A stretch of 64,000 nt of DNA from Polystyrenella longa. Lineage in GTDB: Bacteria > Planctomycetota > Planctomycetia > Planctomycetales > Planctomycetaceae. The notes under the pieces were generated by a model. That model was not told the DNA's origin. It saw only the letters and a list, made by a program, of their open reading frames with translations, and did no database searches. Of the stretch, positions 1 to 8,714 are shown one piece after another. A program made the position numbers and the translations under genes. The first letter of the stretch is position 1; each line of letters opens with the position of its first letter. The DNA lies in NCBI RefSeq assembly GCF_007750395.1, contig NZ_CP036281.1, forward strand, positions 5,293,001 to 5,357,000. Direction: 5' to 3'.

Positions 1-27
1 GAGAGCCCCTTTCACTCAATCGGCAAT

Positions 28-1008
28 CTATGCGGGAGAAGCCTCGGTCATTTCGGGAAAGTGTTCGCGGAACTTGGCCAGTTTGGGATCAATCACGGTG
101 AAACAGTAAGGTTTGCCATTGTTGCGATTGTAGTAGTTCTGGTGTTCCTGTTCTGCTGGATAGAATGTATCCAACGGGGCGACCTCCGTAACGACCGGTT
201 TGCCGAGTACCGCTTCCATTTCCTGAATTAGTTTTCCCGCGACCGACTTTTCTTCTTCATTCTGATAGAAGATGACACTGCGATACTGCGTTCCGCGGTC
301 CGCTCCCTGCTGATTTAATGTCGTTGGATTATGTGTTCCCAGATGGACTCGGACAATTTCGCCAAAGGAGACGACTTCCGGATCGTATTTGACCTGGATC
401 ACTTCAGCATGGCCCGTCGAACCAGTACAAACCTGGTTATAGGTTGGCTGTTGAACATCACCCCCACTATATCCGCTGGTAACTTCGGTTACCCCTTTGA
501 TCCGCTGGAAGATCGCCTCGGTACACCAGAAGCAGCCACCACCAAAGGTAACCGAGGCAGCTGAGTTTTCTTCCTTCTGCAAAGCGACAGCATTAATGCA
601 ATAACGCAAACCACTCGGTTCTGGCCCATCGGGAAAGACGTGACCCAAGTGGGCGTCGCATACATTACAGACGGTTTCTACACGCGTCATGCCATGGCTG
701 GTATCTGTATTGTAAGCGACCACATTCTCCTGAACCGGCTGTGTGAACGATGGCCAACCCGTCCCACTGTCGAACTTTTCGGCAGAATCGAACAGCAACG
801 TTCCACAGCAGACGCAGGCGTATCGGCCCGGTTCAAATCGATTGCACATGTCACTACTGAAAGCGCGTTCGGTTCCGTGTTTGCGGGTGACGCGGTATTG
901 CTCGTCAGTGAGTGATTCGCGCCATTCGTCCTCGGACTTCATCAGCTTCCGCTCGATGGTTGGGTTTCCATTTTTGCCAAATTCCAGCACATCAGCCCAG
1001 GTCAGCAT
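28..1008 (-). CDS. msrAB: Bifunctional peptide-methionine sulfoxide reductase MsrB-MsrA
   Basis: Repairs methionine sulfoxide in proteins: the MsrB half acts on the R epimer and the MsrA half on the S epimer, with thioredoxin as the usual electron donor. MsrB occupies about residues 15-147. It has GTGWPSF, zinc cysteines C65/C68 and C114/C117, the catalytic Cys in RYCIN (C137) and a likely resolving C55. MsrA follows from about residue 152 with its GCFWC active site (C159, C162). No signal peptide is seen, so it is probably cytoplasmic. The frame is open upstream to a TTG at 1029; I prefer the ATG at 1008 (MLTWADV). The domain order is B then A, the reverse of the commoner MsrA-MsrB fusion. 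It is monocistronic as far as seen. Confidence 0.93.
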   Translation of the reverse strand: MLTWADVLEFGKNGNPTIERKLMKSEDEWRESLTDEQYRVTRKHGTERAFSSDMCNRFEPGRYACVCCGTLLFDSAEKFDSGTGWPSFTQPVQENVVAYNTDTSHGMTRVETVCNVCDAHLGHVFPDGPEPSGLRYCINAVALQKEENSAASVTFGGGCFWCTEAIFQRIKGVTEVTSGYSGGDVQQPTYNQVCTGSTGHAEVIQVKYDPEVVSFGEIVRVHLGTHNPTTLNQQGADRGTQYRSVIFYQNEEEKSVAGKLIQEMEAVLGKPVVTEVAPLDTFYPAEQEHQNYYNRNNGKPYCFTVIDPKLAKFREHFPEMTEASPA

Positions 1009-1329
1009 GGGATACTCACTTTCGATCAATTGATTAGCGGTTCTGAAACCCTTTGAGGGTCAAGCCCACCCTTGTTTTGCAGTCTCGAATTCAGACACAA
1101 CCGGATTTCAGGACGGTATCTAAATCAGTTCGGATTTTTACCGACAGTAGACTACTCGGTGTCTTCAGGATAGAAGAGACCGATCCCTCCGCTGAGGGTT
1201 CTCCGCAATTGTACGGAGCGACCGAAAGTTTACCAACCAGTAAAACGGTCACTTGAACCGTCCTGGGACGATAAACCTGGCCAGGACGGTTCATTTGCGA
1301 CATTCACTGTTTAATTAGACTCCGTTTAA
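1009..1329. other. Intergenic region between msrAB and the dienelactone hydrolase
   Basis: No credible gene. It holds a strong hairpin (1254-1293, listed separately) and a short ACCCT/AGGGT inverted repeat at 1048-1060. The stretch 1034-1060 resembles another at 46709-46736, so it may belong to a dispersed intergenic repeat. Confidence 0.5.
1254..1293 (-). terminator. Hairpin terminator candidate downstream of the dienelactone hydrolase
   Basis: Two perfectly complementary 13-base arms (1254-1266 and 1281-1293, TGAACCGTCCTGG and its complement) enclose a 14-base loop. It starts 37 bases past the hydrolase stop codon. On the minus strand a TTTT occurs only about ten bases after the stem, so this is a strong stem with a poor U-tract. 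It could act as a terminator or as an RNA 3'-end stabiliser. Confidence 0.5.
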
Positions 1330-2235
1330 TTACGACTTCAGGTTTTTGTTGAAGAACTCAATCGTGCGTGTCCACGCCAACCCCGCTGCCTGTTCGTCGT
1401 AGCGTGGAGTCGTGTCGTTGTGAAATCCGTGGTTAGTGTCGTCATAAACGAAATGCGTAAAGGGTTTATCCTGCTCTTCAAGCGCTGCCTCGAATGCAGG
1501 GGCGCCCGCGAGAATTCGTTCGTCTTTGGACGCATTATGAATGAGCAGTGGAGCATCGATTTTGGAGACATCTTCCAGTTCCGGTTGACGACCGTAAAAT
1601 GGAACGCCCGCATCGATGACATCGGGAATTCGAACGGCTAATTGGTAAACCATTCCGCCCCCGAAGCAAAACCCAACGGCTCCCACCTTTCCGGTAGAGA
1701 GTTCATGCGAATCGAGTAGCTTCGCTGCGGCGATGAAGTCTTCCGTCATCTCTTCGGAGTCTCGTTTTCGCTGCATCTCGCGGCCTTCCTCATCGTTCCC
1801 AGGATAACCTCCGAGGGGAGTGAGTGCATCAGGCGCAAGAGCAAGAAAACCGGCGACCGCCAGTCGACGAGCGACATCTTCGATGTAGGGATTCAATCCG
1901 CGGTTTTCATGGATGACTACGACTGCAGGAAACTTGTCTCCTTTCGCGGGATGGGCCAGCAACCCTTTCATTTCCCCCGCCCCCTTGGGGGAATCGTAGG
2001 TGATCATCTCTGCTTTGATACGAGAATCATCGGCTTTGACTTGCTCTGCCCATGCATAGTTAGGTTGCAAGCTGGACATCAATGCTTCTACGGTCATGCC
2101 GCCAACGGCGAAAACTCCGAGACTTTTGATGTAGTCGCGTCGGTTCATGCGGCCATGTGCATAGTCATCATAAATATCCAGAACTTCCTGATTGAAATCG
2201 GTCGCTTTTTTACGCTCCGTGTTTTTACGTTCCAT
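1330..2235 (-). CDS. Exported dienelactone hydrolase family protein
   Basis: Alpha/beta hydrolase of the dienelactone hydrolase (carboxymethylenebutenolidase) family, which opens lactone or ester bonds. The nucleophile is Cys in GFCFGGG; the acid and base are probably Asp in ASKDERI and His in TNHGF, the usual Cys-Asp-His triad. The N-terminus has a twin-arginine-like stretch (NRRDYIK, then SLGVFAVGG), suggesting Tat export of the folded protein. The longest frame starts at 2310, but ATG 2235 (MERKNTERK) is preceded by GAGAG and puts the signal at a sensible depth. The true substrate is not evident. The family name describes a fold rather than chloroaromatic degradation, and no pathway partners are nearby. 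Confidence 0.85.
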   Translation of the reverse strand: MERKNTERKKATDFNQEVLDIYDDYAHGRMNRRDYIKSLGVFAVGGMTVEALMSSLQPNYAWAEQVKADDSRIKAEMITYDSPKGAGEMKGLLAHPAKGDKFPAVVVIHENRGLNPYIEDVARRLAVAGFLALAPDALTPLGGYPGNDEEGREMQRKRDSEEMTEDFIAAAKLLDSHELSTGKVGAVGFCFGGGMVYQLAVRIPDVIDAGVPFYGRQPELEDVSKIDAPLLIHNASKDERILAGAPAFEAALEEQDKPFTHFVYDDTNHGFHNDTTPRYDEQAAGLAWTRTIEFFNKNLKS

Positions 2236-2653
2236 GATGTGGCTCTCTGAGTTCAAGGTTCCAAGTGATCCGAGGAATTTCACCAACAACGCGGAAGGCG
2301 TCGACGGCAAAGTCAGACTTTATGATCACTGCCTCCGCTTGATGCGCCAAGTAGAATCTGTCCCGTTTTCTTAGTGATTTTTGATTCTTCATCCCCCTCA
2401 AAGATCGGAATGGGAAGTGATTCAATAGGCCAAGTGTCTGGTTGTCGACCCGTCAGTCTGACTTTCATGCAGCCAGTGCGTCAGGTCAATGCCGTTTATT
2501 GACTCTGAAAAAGGACACGGAACAGGAGTCGACTTCGCTGGCATGAGATATGCATGAACTATGTTCACAGCAGAAGCCAGCGATCTCTTATTCAAGGGTA
2601 AACGGGCAATCTAAACGGATGGAATCAATTCAGACCACAGAAAGGGTACCTTA
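2236..2653. other. Divergent intergenic region
   Basis: 418 bases between divergently transcribed genes. It must hold promoters for the hydrolase (minus) and the small protein at 2654 (plus). I see no clear operator, RNA structure or further gene. Confidence 0.5.
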
Positions 2654-2932
2654 ATGACAACTTCGACTCACACAACGACGAACCCCGAAGTTATTCAACT
2701 CTGGACGACCGACCGCGGGGGCGTTCCCGCTGCAGTTGAAGAAACCCAAAAGAAGGGTGACCCCGGTATCTTACGAATTCATTTCCCGGAAGAAGGCAGC
2801 GAAGATACATTAACAGAGATTTCCTGGGACAACTTCTTTCAGAAATTCGAAGAAGCAAAACTCGCCTTTGTTTACGACATTCGAACCGAATCGGGAGAAC
2901 TCAGTCGATTTTCCAAACTGATCTCGCGCTAG
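2654..2932 (+). CDS. Small conserved protein of a family often mislabelled 1,4-alpha-glucan branching enzyme
   Basis: A 92-residue acidic cytoplasmic protein with no signal peptide or membrane segment. The pattern resembles a small bacterial family I recognise from memory: an N-terminal stretch ending in RGGVPAAVEET, then GILRIHFP, then EISWDNFFQKFEE and a C-terminal SRFSKLISR. Members are often annotated as 1,4-alpha-glucan branching enzyme, although they are far too short to be one. Function is unknown. GAAAGGG lies upstream of ATG 2654, which supports the start. It is convergent with the SDR at 2959, with only 26 bases between the ends. Confidence 0.82.
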   Translation: MTTSTHTTTNPEVIQLWTTDRGGVPAAVEETQKKGDPGILRIHFPEEGSEDTLTEISWDNFFQKFEEAKLAFVYDIRTESGELSRFSKLISR

Positions 2933-2958
2933 AACCGCCTTGATTTCCGAGATAATGT

Positions 2959-3741
2959 TTAGAAGCAGGTATCGACAATACCACCGTCGCAACGCATGGA
3001 TGCTCCCGTCGTGGCCGCCGCTTGCTCACTGCACAGGTACGTGACGAGCGATGCGACTTCATCGGTGGAGGCGAAGCGTTGAATCAACGAAGAGGGGCGA
3101 GCCTCTTTAAAGAATTCCGCTTTAGTTTTTTCGAGCGATTTGCCTTCAGCCAGTCGTTCAACGAATTCTTCGACACCTTCACTCCAGGTCGGGCCGGGTA
3201 ATACGCTGTTCACGGTGACGCCGGTGTCCTTAAGTGTTTTGGCGAGGCCACGGGAAATCGCCAGTTGAGCCGTTTTGGTCATTCCGTAGTGGACCATCTC
3301 CACCGGGATATTAATCCCGGATTCACTCGAGATAAATATAATGCGGCCCCAACTCTGTTTTTTCATCTGTGGAGCGACTGCTCGTGATAAGCGAATGCCG
3401 CTCATGACGTTGATTTCATAAAACCGCAGCCAATCTTCGTCGCTAATCTCTTCGAACGGCTTCGGCTCAAAGATGCCGGCATTATTAATCAGGATATCGA
3501 TGCTGCCCAGCTTTTGGGCTTCTTCGATCAGTTTATCGCAACCTTCGGCCGTTGCTACATCGGCAACAACGCCATGAGTATCGCCGTCCAGCGTTTTCAA
3601 TGCTTTGGAAACACTCCCTTCCGAACGTCCATTCACAACGACTTTGGCACCTTCTGCTAACAAAGACTGGGCGATCGAGCGTCCAATTCCAGATGTTGAT
3701 CCTGATACGACAGCCAGCTTACCCTGCAACTTAAAATCCAC
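2959..3741 (-). CDS. SDR family NAD(P)-dependent oxidoreductase
   Basis: Classical short-chain dehydrogenase/reductase of 260 residues. It has the cofactor glycine motif SGSTSGIG near residue 14, NNAG in the Rossmann core, the catalytic Ser in ISSESG and the YGMTK catalytic Tyr/Lys. The C-terminal ATTGASMRCDGG is the usual SDR ending. The start is a GTG at 3741 preceded by AAGGCAGG at proper spacing. It lies 134 bases downstream of the MerA-like flavoprotein on the same strand and could be read from that transcript. The substrate cannot be inferred. Confidence 0.9.
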   Translation of the reverse strand: MDFKLQGKLAVVSGSTSGIGRSIAQSLLAEGAKVVVNGRSEGSVSKALKTLDGDTHGVVADVATAEGCDKLIEEAQKLGSIDILINNAGIFEPKPFEEISDEDWLRFYEINVMSGIRLSRAVAPQMKKQSWGRIIFISSESGINIPVEMVHYGMTKTAQLAISRGLAKTLKDTGVTVNSVLPGPTWSEGVEEFVERLAEGKSLEKTKAEFFKEARPSSLIQRFASTDEVASLVTYLCSEQAAATTGASMRCDGGIVDTCF

Positions 3742-3874
3742 CTCACACCTGCCTTCTTATCCCGAAATTTATTATCATAGCCTCACTTCATTTTTATTAT
3801 TGAAGTTCCTCTCCGATAGTCAACAGGTGATCTCCGCATAGGCGTAGATTCGAGATCGATTGATAAGTTCGCCG

Positions 3875-5404
3875 TCAGCGCGTCAATTTGAGCCAGCAAT
3901 GGAACAGCTTCTTAACGAAGGGCGTCAGTCGGGTGCGGTTGTACTGGTCACCCAGCTTACGAATTGCTTCGGCCTGAGTCGGGTAGGGGTGAATCACGGA
4001 AGCGATTTTGCCCAGACCAATTTTGTACTGCATGGCCTGTGTGATTTGATTAATCAGTTCGCCCGCGTGAGAGGCAACGATGGTCGCTCCTACAATTTGA
4101 TCTGAGTTTTCTTCACAGTAGATTTCGACGAAGCCATCATCTTCTCCCTCCAGAATTGCCCGGTCTACGTCTTTCAAAGGTTGCTTATAGATCTTCAGTT
4201 TCTTTCCGTTGGACAGTGACTCCTCGGGTGTGGTACCGACATGAGCGATTTCGGGAGAGGTGTAAGTACACCAGGGAATGAGCAGCTGGCTCATTTTCGC
4301 TCGCCCCATGAAAAGCGTATTCTGAATAACGGTGCGGGCCATGAAGTCGGCCGCATGCGTGAATTGGTAACGAGAACAGATGTCACCAGCGGCATAGACT
4401 CGGGAATTTGTTGTCTCCAAGCGATCGTCCACTTGAACCCCAGTTTGGGTATCGTACTCAATACCAGCCGCCTCCATATTTAGTCCGTCACAGTTCGGAG
4501 TACGTCCGGTCGACACCAGAATTTCATCAAAGGCGATTTGGTGTTCTTTACCGTTTTGTTCGTAGATTACTTGTTTTCTTTTTCCGTTCGAATCGACCCG
4601 GACCAGGTTGGCATTGAATATGAACTCAATTCCATCTTTCTCCATGGCCTCTTGAACCTGTCGAGAGGACTCCGGTCGTTCCTTGGACAAAATATGATTT
4701 CCACGATCGATCTGAGTCACTTTGCTTCCGAAGCGAGCGAATGTCTGTGCCATTTCGCAACCGATGGGGCCGCCCCCAATTACCACGAGCTTTTCGGGAA
4801 GGGCTGTCAGTGAAAAGAGCGATTCGTTCGTCAGATATCCTGCTTCTTCCAATCCGGGAACGGGAAGCTTTGCCGCGCGTGCCCCCGTAGCGATGACGGC
4901 CCGTTTGTAATCTAATGTGCGTGCTCCTGAATCGCCCGTGACTTCGACCTGGTTCTTGCCGTTGAACTGTCCTTGACCGAAGTAGACATCGACCCCCAGT
5001 TCCTGAAATCGTTTTGCGGAATCATTGGGGCTAATCCGGGCGCGGAGGCGGCGCATGCGTTCCATCACTTCGGAGAAATCGACATCCACGTTTCCCGCCT
5101 GCACGCCATACTCGCCTGCATCCCGGATGGCGGCGATGCATCTGGCCGAACTGATCAAGGCTTTGGATGGAACACACCCGACATTCAGGCAGTCCCCTCC
5201 CATCAACCCCCGTTCTACGAGCGCGACTTTCGCCCCGAGACCTGCTGCTCCGGCTGCCGTAACTAACCCAGCCGTTCCTGCTCCGATCACCACGAGATGA
5301 TACCGGCCAGACGGCTCCGGATTCTTCCATTCCGGTGGATGTACGTGTGATTGAAGAATCTGATTCTGTTCTGTCAGCGGTTCCAGTTGTTGCTTGTAGC
5401 TCAT
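3875..5404 (-). CDS. MerA-like FAD-dependent pyridine nucleotide-disulfide oxidoreductase
   Basis: Class I flavoprotein disulfide reductase of 509 residues. It has an FAD-binding GAGTAGL near residue 42, the redox-active Cys pair in GGDCLNVGCVPSK (C72, C77), a second Rossmann motif (VVIGGGPIGCE) and a C-terminal dimerisation domain with HPYPTQ. It most resembles mercuric-reductase homologues but lacks both the N-terminal HMA domain and the C-terminal vicinal cysteines that bind Hg(II). Mercury reduction is therefore not supported. It follows the TVP38 gene by 57 bases. A pair of this kind commonly sits in or beside arsenosugar-type clusters, which fits the divergent arsM-arsS genes. Cytoplasmic; the physiological substrate is unknown. 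Confidence 0.88.
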   Translation of the reverse strand: MSYKQQLEPLTEQNQILQSHVHPPEWKNPEPSGRYHLVVIGAGTAGLVTAAGAAGLGAKVALVERGLMGGDCLNVGCVPSKALISSARCIAAIRDAGEYGVQAGNVDVDFSEVMERMRRLRARISPNDSAKRFQELGVDVYFGQGQFNGKNQVEVTGDSGARTLDYKRAVIATGARAAKLPVPGLEEAGYLTNESLFSLTALPEKLVVIGGGPIGCEMAQTFARFGSKVTQIDRGNHILSKERPESSRQVQEAMEKDGIEFIFNANLVRVDSNGKRKQVIYEQNGKEHQIAFDEILVSTGRTPNCDGLNMEAAGIEYDTQTGVQVDDRLETTNSRVYAAGDICSRYQFTHAADFMARTVIQNTLFMGRAKMSQLLIPWCTYTSPEIAHVGTTPEESLSNGKKLKIYKQPLKDVDRAILEGEDDGFVEIYCEENSDQIVGATIVASHAGELINQITQAMQYKIGLGKIASVIHPYPTQAEAIRKLGDQYNRTRLTPFVKKLFHCWLKLTR

Positions 5405-5461
5405 GTTTCGCTTTCTGGTTATATCCCACTAGTTCCGCACGATTGATAATGGCGTTTAAAG

Positions 5462-6253
5462 TTACTCGTTGTCGGTAACGACATCAGACTCAGTAGATTT
5501 AGCCGTGTCCGACGGGCTGAATCCGAAAAGCGGTAACAGTTTTTTAAGAGTAATCGGAAGTAATCCTAAAATCGCAAACGCGAGCAAAACCTGCCAACTG
5601 AGAATTTTGCCGATGCCATCATCGGCCAAGGTTTGCAGATTAGGGACAGTCGATCCGGCATAAACATATGCCGCAGTGCCGGGCAACATGCCGATCTGAC
5701 TTACCCACCAGTAGGTAACCGTTCGAATTCGCGTAAGCCCCATCGCCGTATTTACGACAAAGAAGGGGACGAGCGGGATCAACCGAATCGTGAACAGGTA
5801 GTAGGCACCTTCCTGTTCGAACTTCTTATTCAGTGACTGGAAGCGATCACTCAATCGGGATTGAATCCAATCCCGGAATAAATATCGACTCAATAGAAAA
5901 GCAACGACAGCTCCACCAGTGGAACCAACACTGACAATGACCAATCCGAGCCAGAAGCCAAGGAACCAACCATATGCCAAAGTTAAGGGAACAGCCCCAG
6001 GCAAGGAGATACCAGCGACAATGACATACAGGAGGATGGCTGCGATAATCGTTAGAAAATAATGATCCTGAAACATCTGTTGCAGTTGCCCTTCACGTTG
6101 AGCGAGAGCATCTAGCGAAATCGCGTCACCGTATTGCCAATAGACAAGGACGCCGACCAGCGCGACAACTGCGAACACGATTATTTTGGCCCAAGGTATT
6201 TTTTTTGACCGGGTTTCCCCAATATCTTCTTCCGCAGAAGGTTCGTCACTCAT
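5462..6253 (-). CDS. TVP38/TMEM64 family inner-membrane protein
   Basis: A 263-residue membrane protein with several hydrophobic helices, from IIVFAVVALVGVLVYW near residue 25 to a last span near residue 225. The central VTT/DedA-like core includes GAVPLTLAYGWFLGFW and the GSTGGAVVAFLLSRYLF re-entrant region. N- and C-terminal tails are acidic (SAEEDIGE, SDVVTDNE) and probably cytoplasmic. The family is linked to lipid or solute translocation, but no specific substrate is established. It is the first gene of a minus-strand unit with the MerA-like reductase and diverges from the DUF547-arsM-arsS unit across 278 bases that must contain both promoters. Confidence 0.9.
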   Translation of the reverse strand: MSDEPSAEEDIGETRSKKIPWAKIIVFAVVALVGVLVYWQYGDAISLDALAQREGQLQQMFQDHYFLTIIAAILLYVIVAGISLPGAVPLTLAYGWFLGFWLGLVIVSVGSTGGAVVAFLLSRYLFRDWIQSRLSDRFQSLNKKFEQEGAYYLFTIRLIPLVPFFVVNTAMGLTRIRTVTYWWVSQIGMLPGTAAYVYAGSTVPNLQTLADDGIGKILSWQVLLAFAILGLLPITLKKLLPLFGFSPSDTAKSTESDVVTDNE

Positions 6254-6531
6254 TCAGATACTTTCTAAAAGAAAGGTGTTTACTCAGGTAATCAACCAGA
6301 TTGGGAAACATCAGAAGGCTCTCTATTTATATCCAACCTTTGATTCTCATTATAACCTTCAGTATTTACAAAGCCTGTAAGCTATCCCACAGTCTCGAAA
6401 GACAATATCGACGATACTTCAGATCAGTCGCACCTTATTTCTCTAACGGAACGTACACAACACACCGATCGCGACAACATAGGCATAGTTGCTGACTGGT
6501 CGCTCGCACAGATCATCAAAAAGGATTGGGA

Positions 6532-7404
6532 ATGAAAACTGAGATTGAATCACAACAACGGAGTAATACATGGGTGATTATGGAACTCGTGCCTTTTATG
6601 ACGGTTCTAATCGTATCTGCATTTGCCGCTACTTCAGTGTATGCCGCAGATGTGTTGGTCGGCGTTCATGTGGAACCTTCCAAGCGGGTATCCTTAGATA
6701 AGATTGATCATTCTCAGTGGGATGATTTATTACACAAGTACGTCAACACCAATGGACAAGTAAATTACACGAGTTGGAAAGAGTCGAAAATCGACGCGCA
6801 AGCACTCCAGAGTTATTTAAGTCACCTTTCTCAGGCTAACTTGAAGGGAACCCAAGAGGAAAAACTCGCTTACTGGATTAATGCCTACAACGCCGTGACG
6901 ATTTGGGGAATTTTGCGGGAATACCCGACCAGCAGTATTCGAAACCATACCGCCAAGATTTTCGGATATAATATCTGGGAAGACCTGAAACTGAGAGTGG
7001 TCGGAAAAGAGGTTTCACTGGATCAGATGGAACATCAGATTCTTCGCAAAATGGGAGAACCCCGCATCCATTTCGCGATCGTCTGTGCCTCTATTGGATG
7101 CCCACGTTTATTGAACGAAGCCTATACCCCTTCGAAACTGGATCAACAATTGTCAGCCAACGCGAAACATTTTTTCAATGACCGAACTAAATTTCGTTAC
7201 AGTGCTTCAGATAAGACGTTTTATGTGTCTTCTATCCTCGACTGGTTTGGCGAAGACTTCGGTGCTTCGGATAAAGCACGGCTCCAACGCATCGCGAGTT
7301 GGTTACCGGACAAAACGGCACAACAAGTGGCACACGCGGGTCAAGGATCGTTCTCATTTCTGGAATACGACTGGGACTTGAACGATCAGAAACAGGGTAA
7401 TTAG
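6532..7404 (+). CDS. Secreted DUF547 domain protein
   Basis: A 290-residue protein with an N-terminal signal peptide (hydrophobic core near residues 16-35, cleavage probably after SVYA). A DUF547 domain follows: KLAYWINAYNAVTIWGI near residue 100, and FAIVCASIGCPRL near residue 180 with a conserved Cys pair. The ATG at 6532 is preceded by AAGGA at six bases; a TTG two codons earlier is less likely. DUF547 proteins are common beside arsenosugar-type genes and TVP38/flavoprotein pairs, but their biochemical role is unknown. It is first in a plus-strand series with arsM, arsS and the glycosyltransferase, 79 bases ahead of arsM. Confidence 0.9.
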   Translation: MKTEIESQQRSNTWVIMELVPFMTVLIVSAFAATSVYAADVLVGVHVEPSKRVSLDKIDHSQWDDLLHKYVNTNGQVNYTSWKESKIDAQALQSYLSHLSQANLKGTQEEKLAYWINAYNAVTIWGILREYPTSSIRNHTAKIFGYNIWEDLKLRVVGKEVSLDQMEHQILRKMGEPRIHFAIVCASIGCPRLLNEAYTPSKLDQQLSANAKHFFNDRTKFRYSASDKTFYVSSILDWFGEDFGASDKARLQRIASWLPDKTAQQVAHAGQGSFSFLEYDWDLNDQKQGN

Positions 7405-7483
7405 CAGTTTTTAATTCACGGTAGTAAGACCGTTCCTTCGAGAACAATTTGATCTCTTTTCCAGTTATGGAGTCAGCGCGATC

Positions 7484-8653
7484 ATGTCGACAAGCAACTT
7501 CACTACATCCGAGTCGAGTGTATATGATCGGTACGCTTCGGCGGCAAAGCAGGTGGAACCAGCGCTCTGCTGCCCTGTCGAATATTCGACCGATCTCCTT
7601 GAGGTCATTCCAGATGAGATTCTGGAACGCGACTATGGTTGTGGCGACCCGACTCCGTTTGTGGAGCCAGGCGATACCGTCCTCGATTTGGGTTCTGGTG
7701 GTGGAAAGCTCTGTTACATCGCGGCTCAACTGGCGGGGCCAGAGGGGCAGATCATTGGGGTCGATTGTAATCGAGAAATGCTGGGATTGGCCCGGAAACA
7801 TCAACAGACCGTTGCCGAGCGAATTGGATTTCACAATGTCGATTTTCGATATGGAATGATTCAAGACCTCCAACTGAATCTGCAACTTCTCGAACAGGAA
7901 TTGAGCGTATCGCCAGTTAAAGATGCGAGTGACTTCCTGCGGTTACGAAATATTGAAGAACGACTGCGGAAAGAGACTCCGCTCGTCGAAAGCGATTCGG
8001 TTGATTGCGTTCTTTCTAATTGCGTATTGAATCTGGTTCGTCAACCCGATCGCAAACCCCTGTTCTCCGAGATCTATCGTGTCCTCCGAAGAGGAGGGCG
8101 TGCGGCGATCAGTGATATTGTTTCTGACGAAACCGTCCCGGAAGAAATGAAACAGGATCCGAAATTGTGGTCAGGCTGTATTTCGGGTGCCTTTCGCGAA
8201 GATGAGTTTCTGCAGCAGTTCGAAGAGGCGGGATTTCATGGAATCGAGATAGTGAAACGGGTCAGCGAACCGTGGCAGACCATCAACGGTATCGAGTTTC
8301 GATCCATTACGGTCGTGGCCCATAAAGGGAAGGATGGCCCCTGCCTGGAGCGAAACCAGGCTGTCGTCTACAAAGGACCTTTCAAGTCTGTCGAAGACGA
8401 CGACGGACATCGTTATCGTCGGGGAATCCGGATGGCCGTTTGTGATAAAACATATCGATTACTGAATCGAAAACCATACACAGGATTATTTGAAAACATC
8501 GAGCCGCTAGTTGAGATTCCTTTGGCCGATGCCTTGTCCTATGATTGTAAACGGACGAAACATCGGCATCCGCGCGAAACCAAGGGAGAAGATTATGAAG
8601 CGACCATCGACGCGGAAGGCCCCTGCTGCGGGACCGACGGGGATTGCTGCTAA
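7484..8653 (+). CDS. arsM: ArsM-like SAM-dependent methyltransferase
   Basis: Likely methylates trivalent arsenic, or a related thiophilic substrate, with S-adenosylmethionine. The SAM motif is VLDLGSGGGK (residues 67-76), with IGVD following. Candidate As-binding cysteines include C29/C30 (ALCCPVEY), C53 (YGCG), the SNC of SNCVLNL, and a terminal CCGTDGDCC that ends the protein with two Cys pairs. At 389 residues it fits the long ArsM-like enzymes found with ArsS rather than short stand-alone methyltransferases. A gap of 61 bases separates it from arsS, so co-transcription is likely. The family is established; the substrate is inferred from context. The start has a GGAG about 12 bases upstream, a little far. 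Confidence 0.85.
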   Translation: MSTSNFTTSESSVYDRYASAAKQVEPALCCPVEYSTDLLEVIPDEILERDYGCGDPTPFVEPGDTVLDLGSGGGKLCYIAAQLAGPEGQIIGVDCNREMLGLARKHQQTVAERIGFHNVDFRYGMIQDLQLNLQLLEQELSVSPVKDASDFLRLRNIEERLRKETPLVESDSVDCVLSNCVLNLVRQPDRKPLFSEIYRVLRRGGRAAISDIVSDETVPEEMKQDPKLWSGCISGAFREDEFLQQFEEAGFHGIEIVKRVSEPWQTINGIEFRSITVVAHKGKDGPCLERNQAVVYKGPFKSVEDDDGHRYRRGIRMAVCDKTYRLLNRKPYTGLFENIEPLVEIPLADALSYDCKRTKHRHPRETKGEDYEATIDAEGPCCGTDGDCC

Positions 8654-8714
8654 CGATTGAAATCATTCGATTCGATGATCTCTTCCATAGATGGCATTAA
8701 CGAAATAAGCTCTT

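Noticed and set aside
3875-5404. Mercuric reductase
   Set aside because: No HMA domain, no C-terminal vicinal cysteines and no mer operon genes nearby.
7232-7885. 217-codon minus-strand frame between the DUF547 and arsM genes
   Set aside because: It overlaps two well-supported genes and shows no domain.
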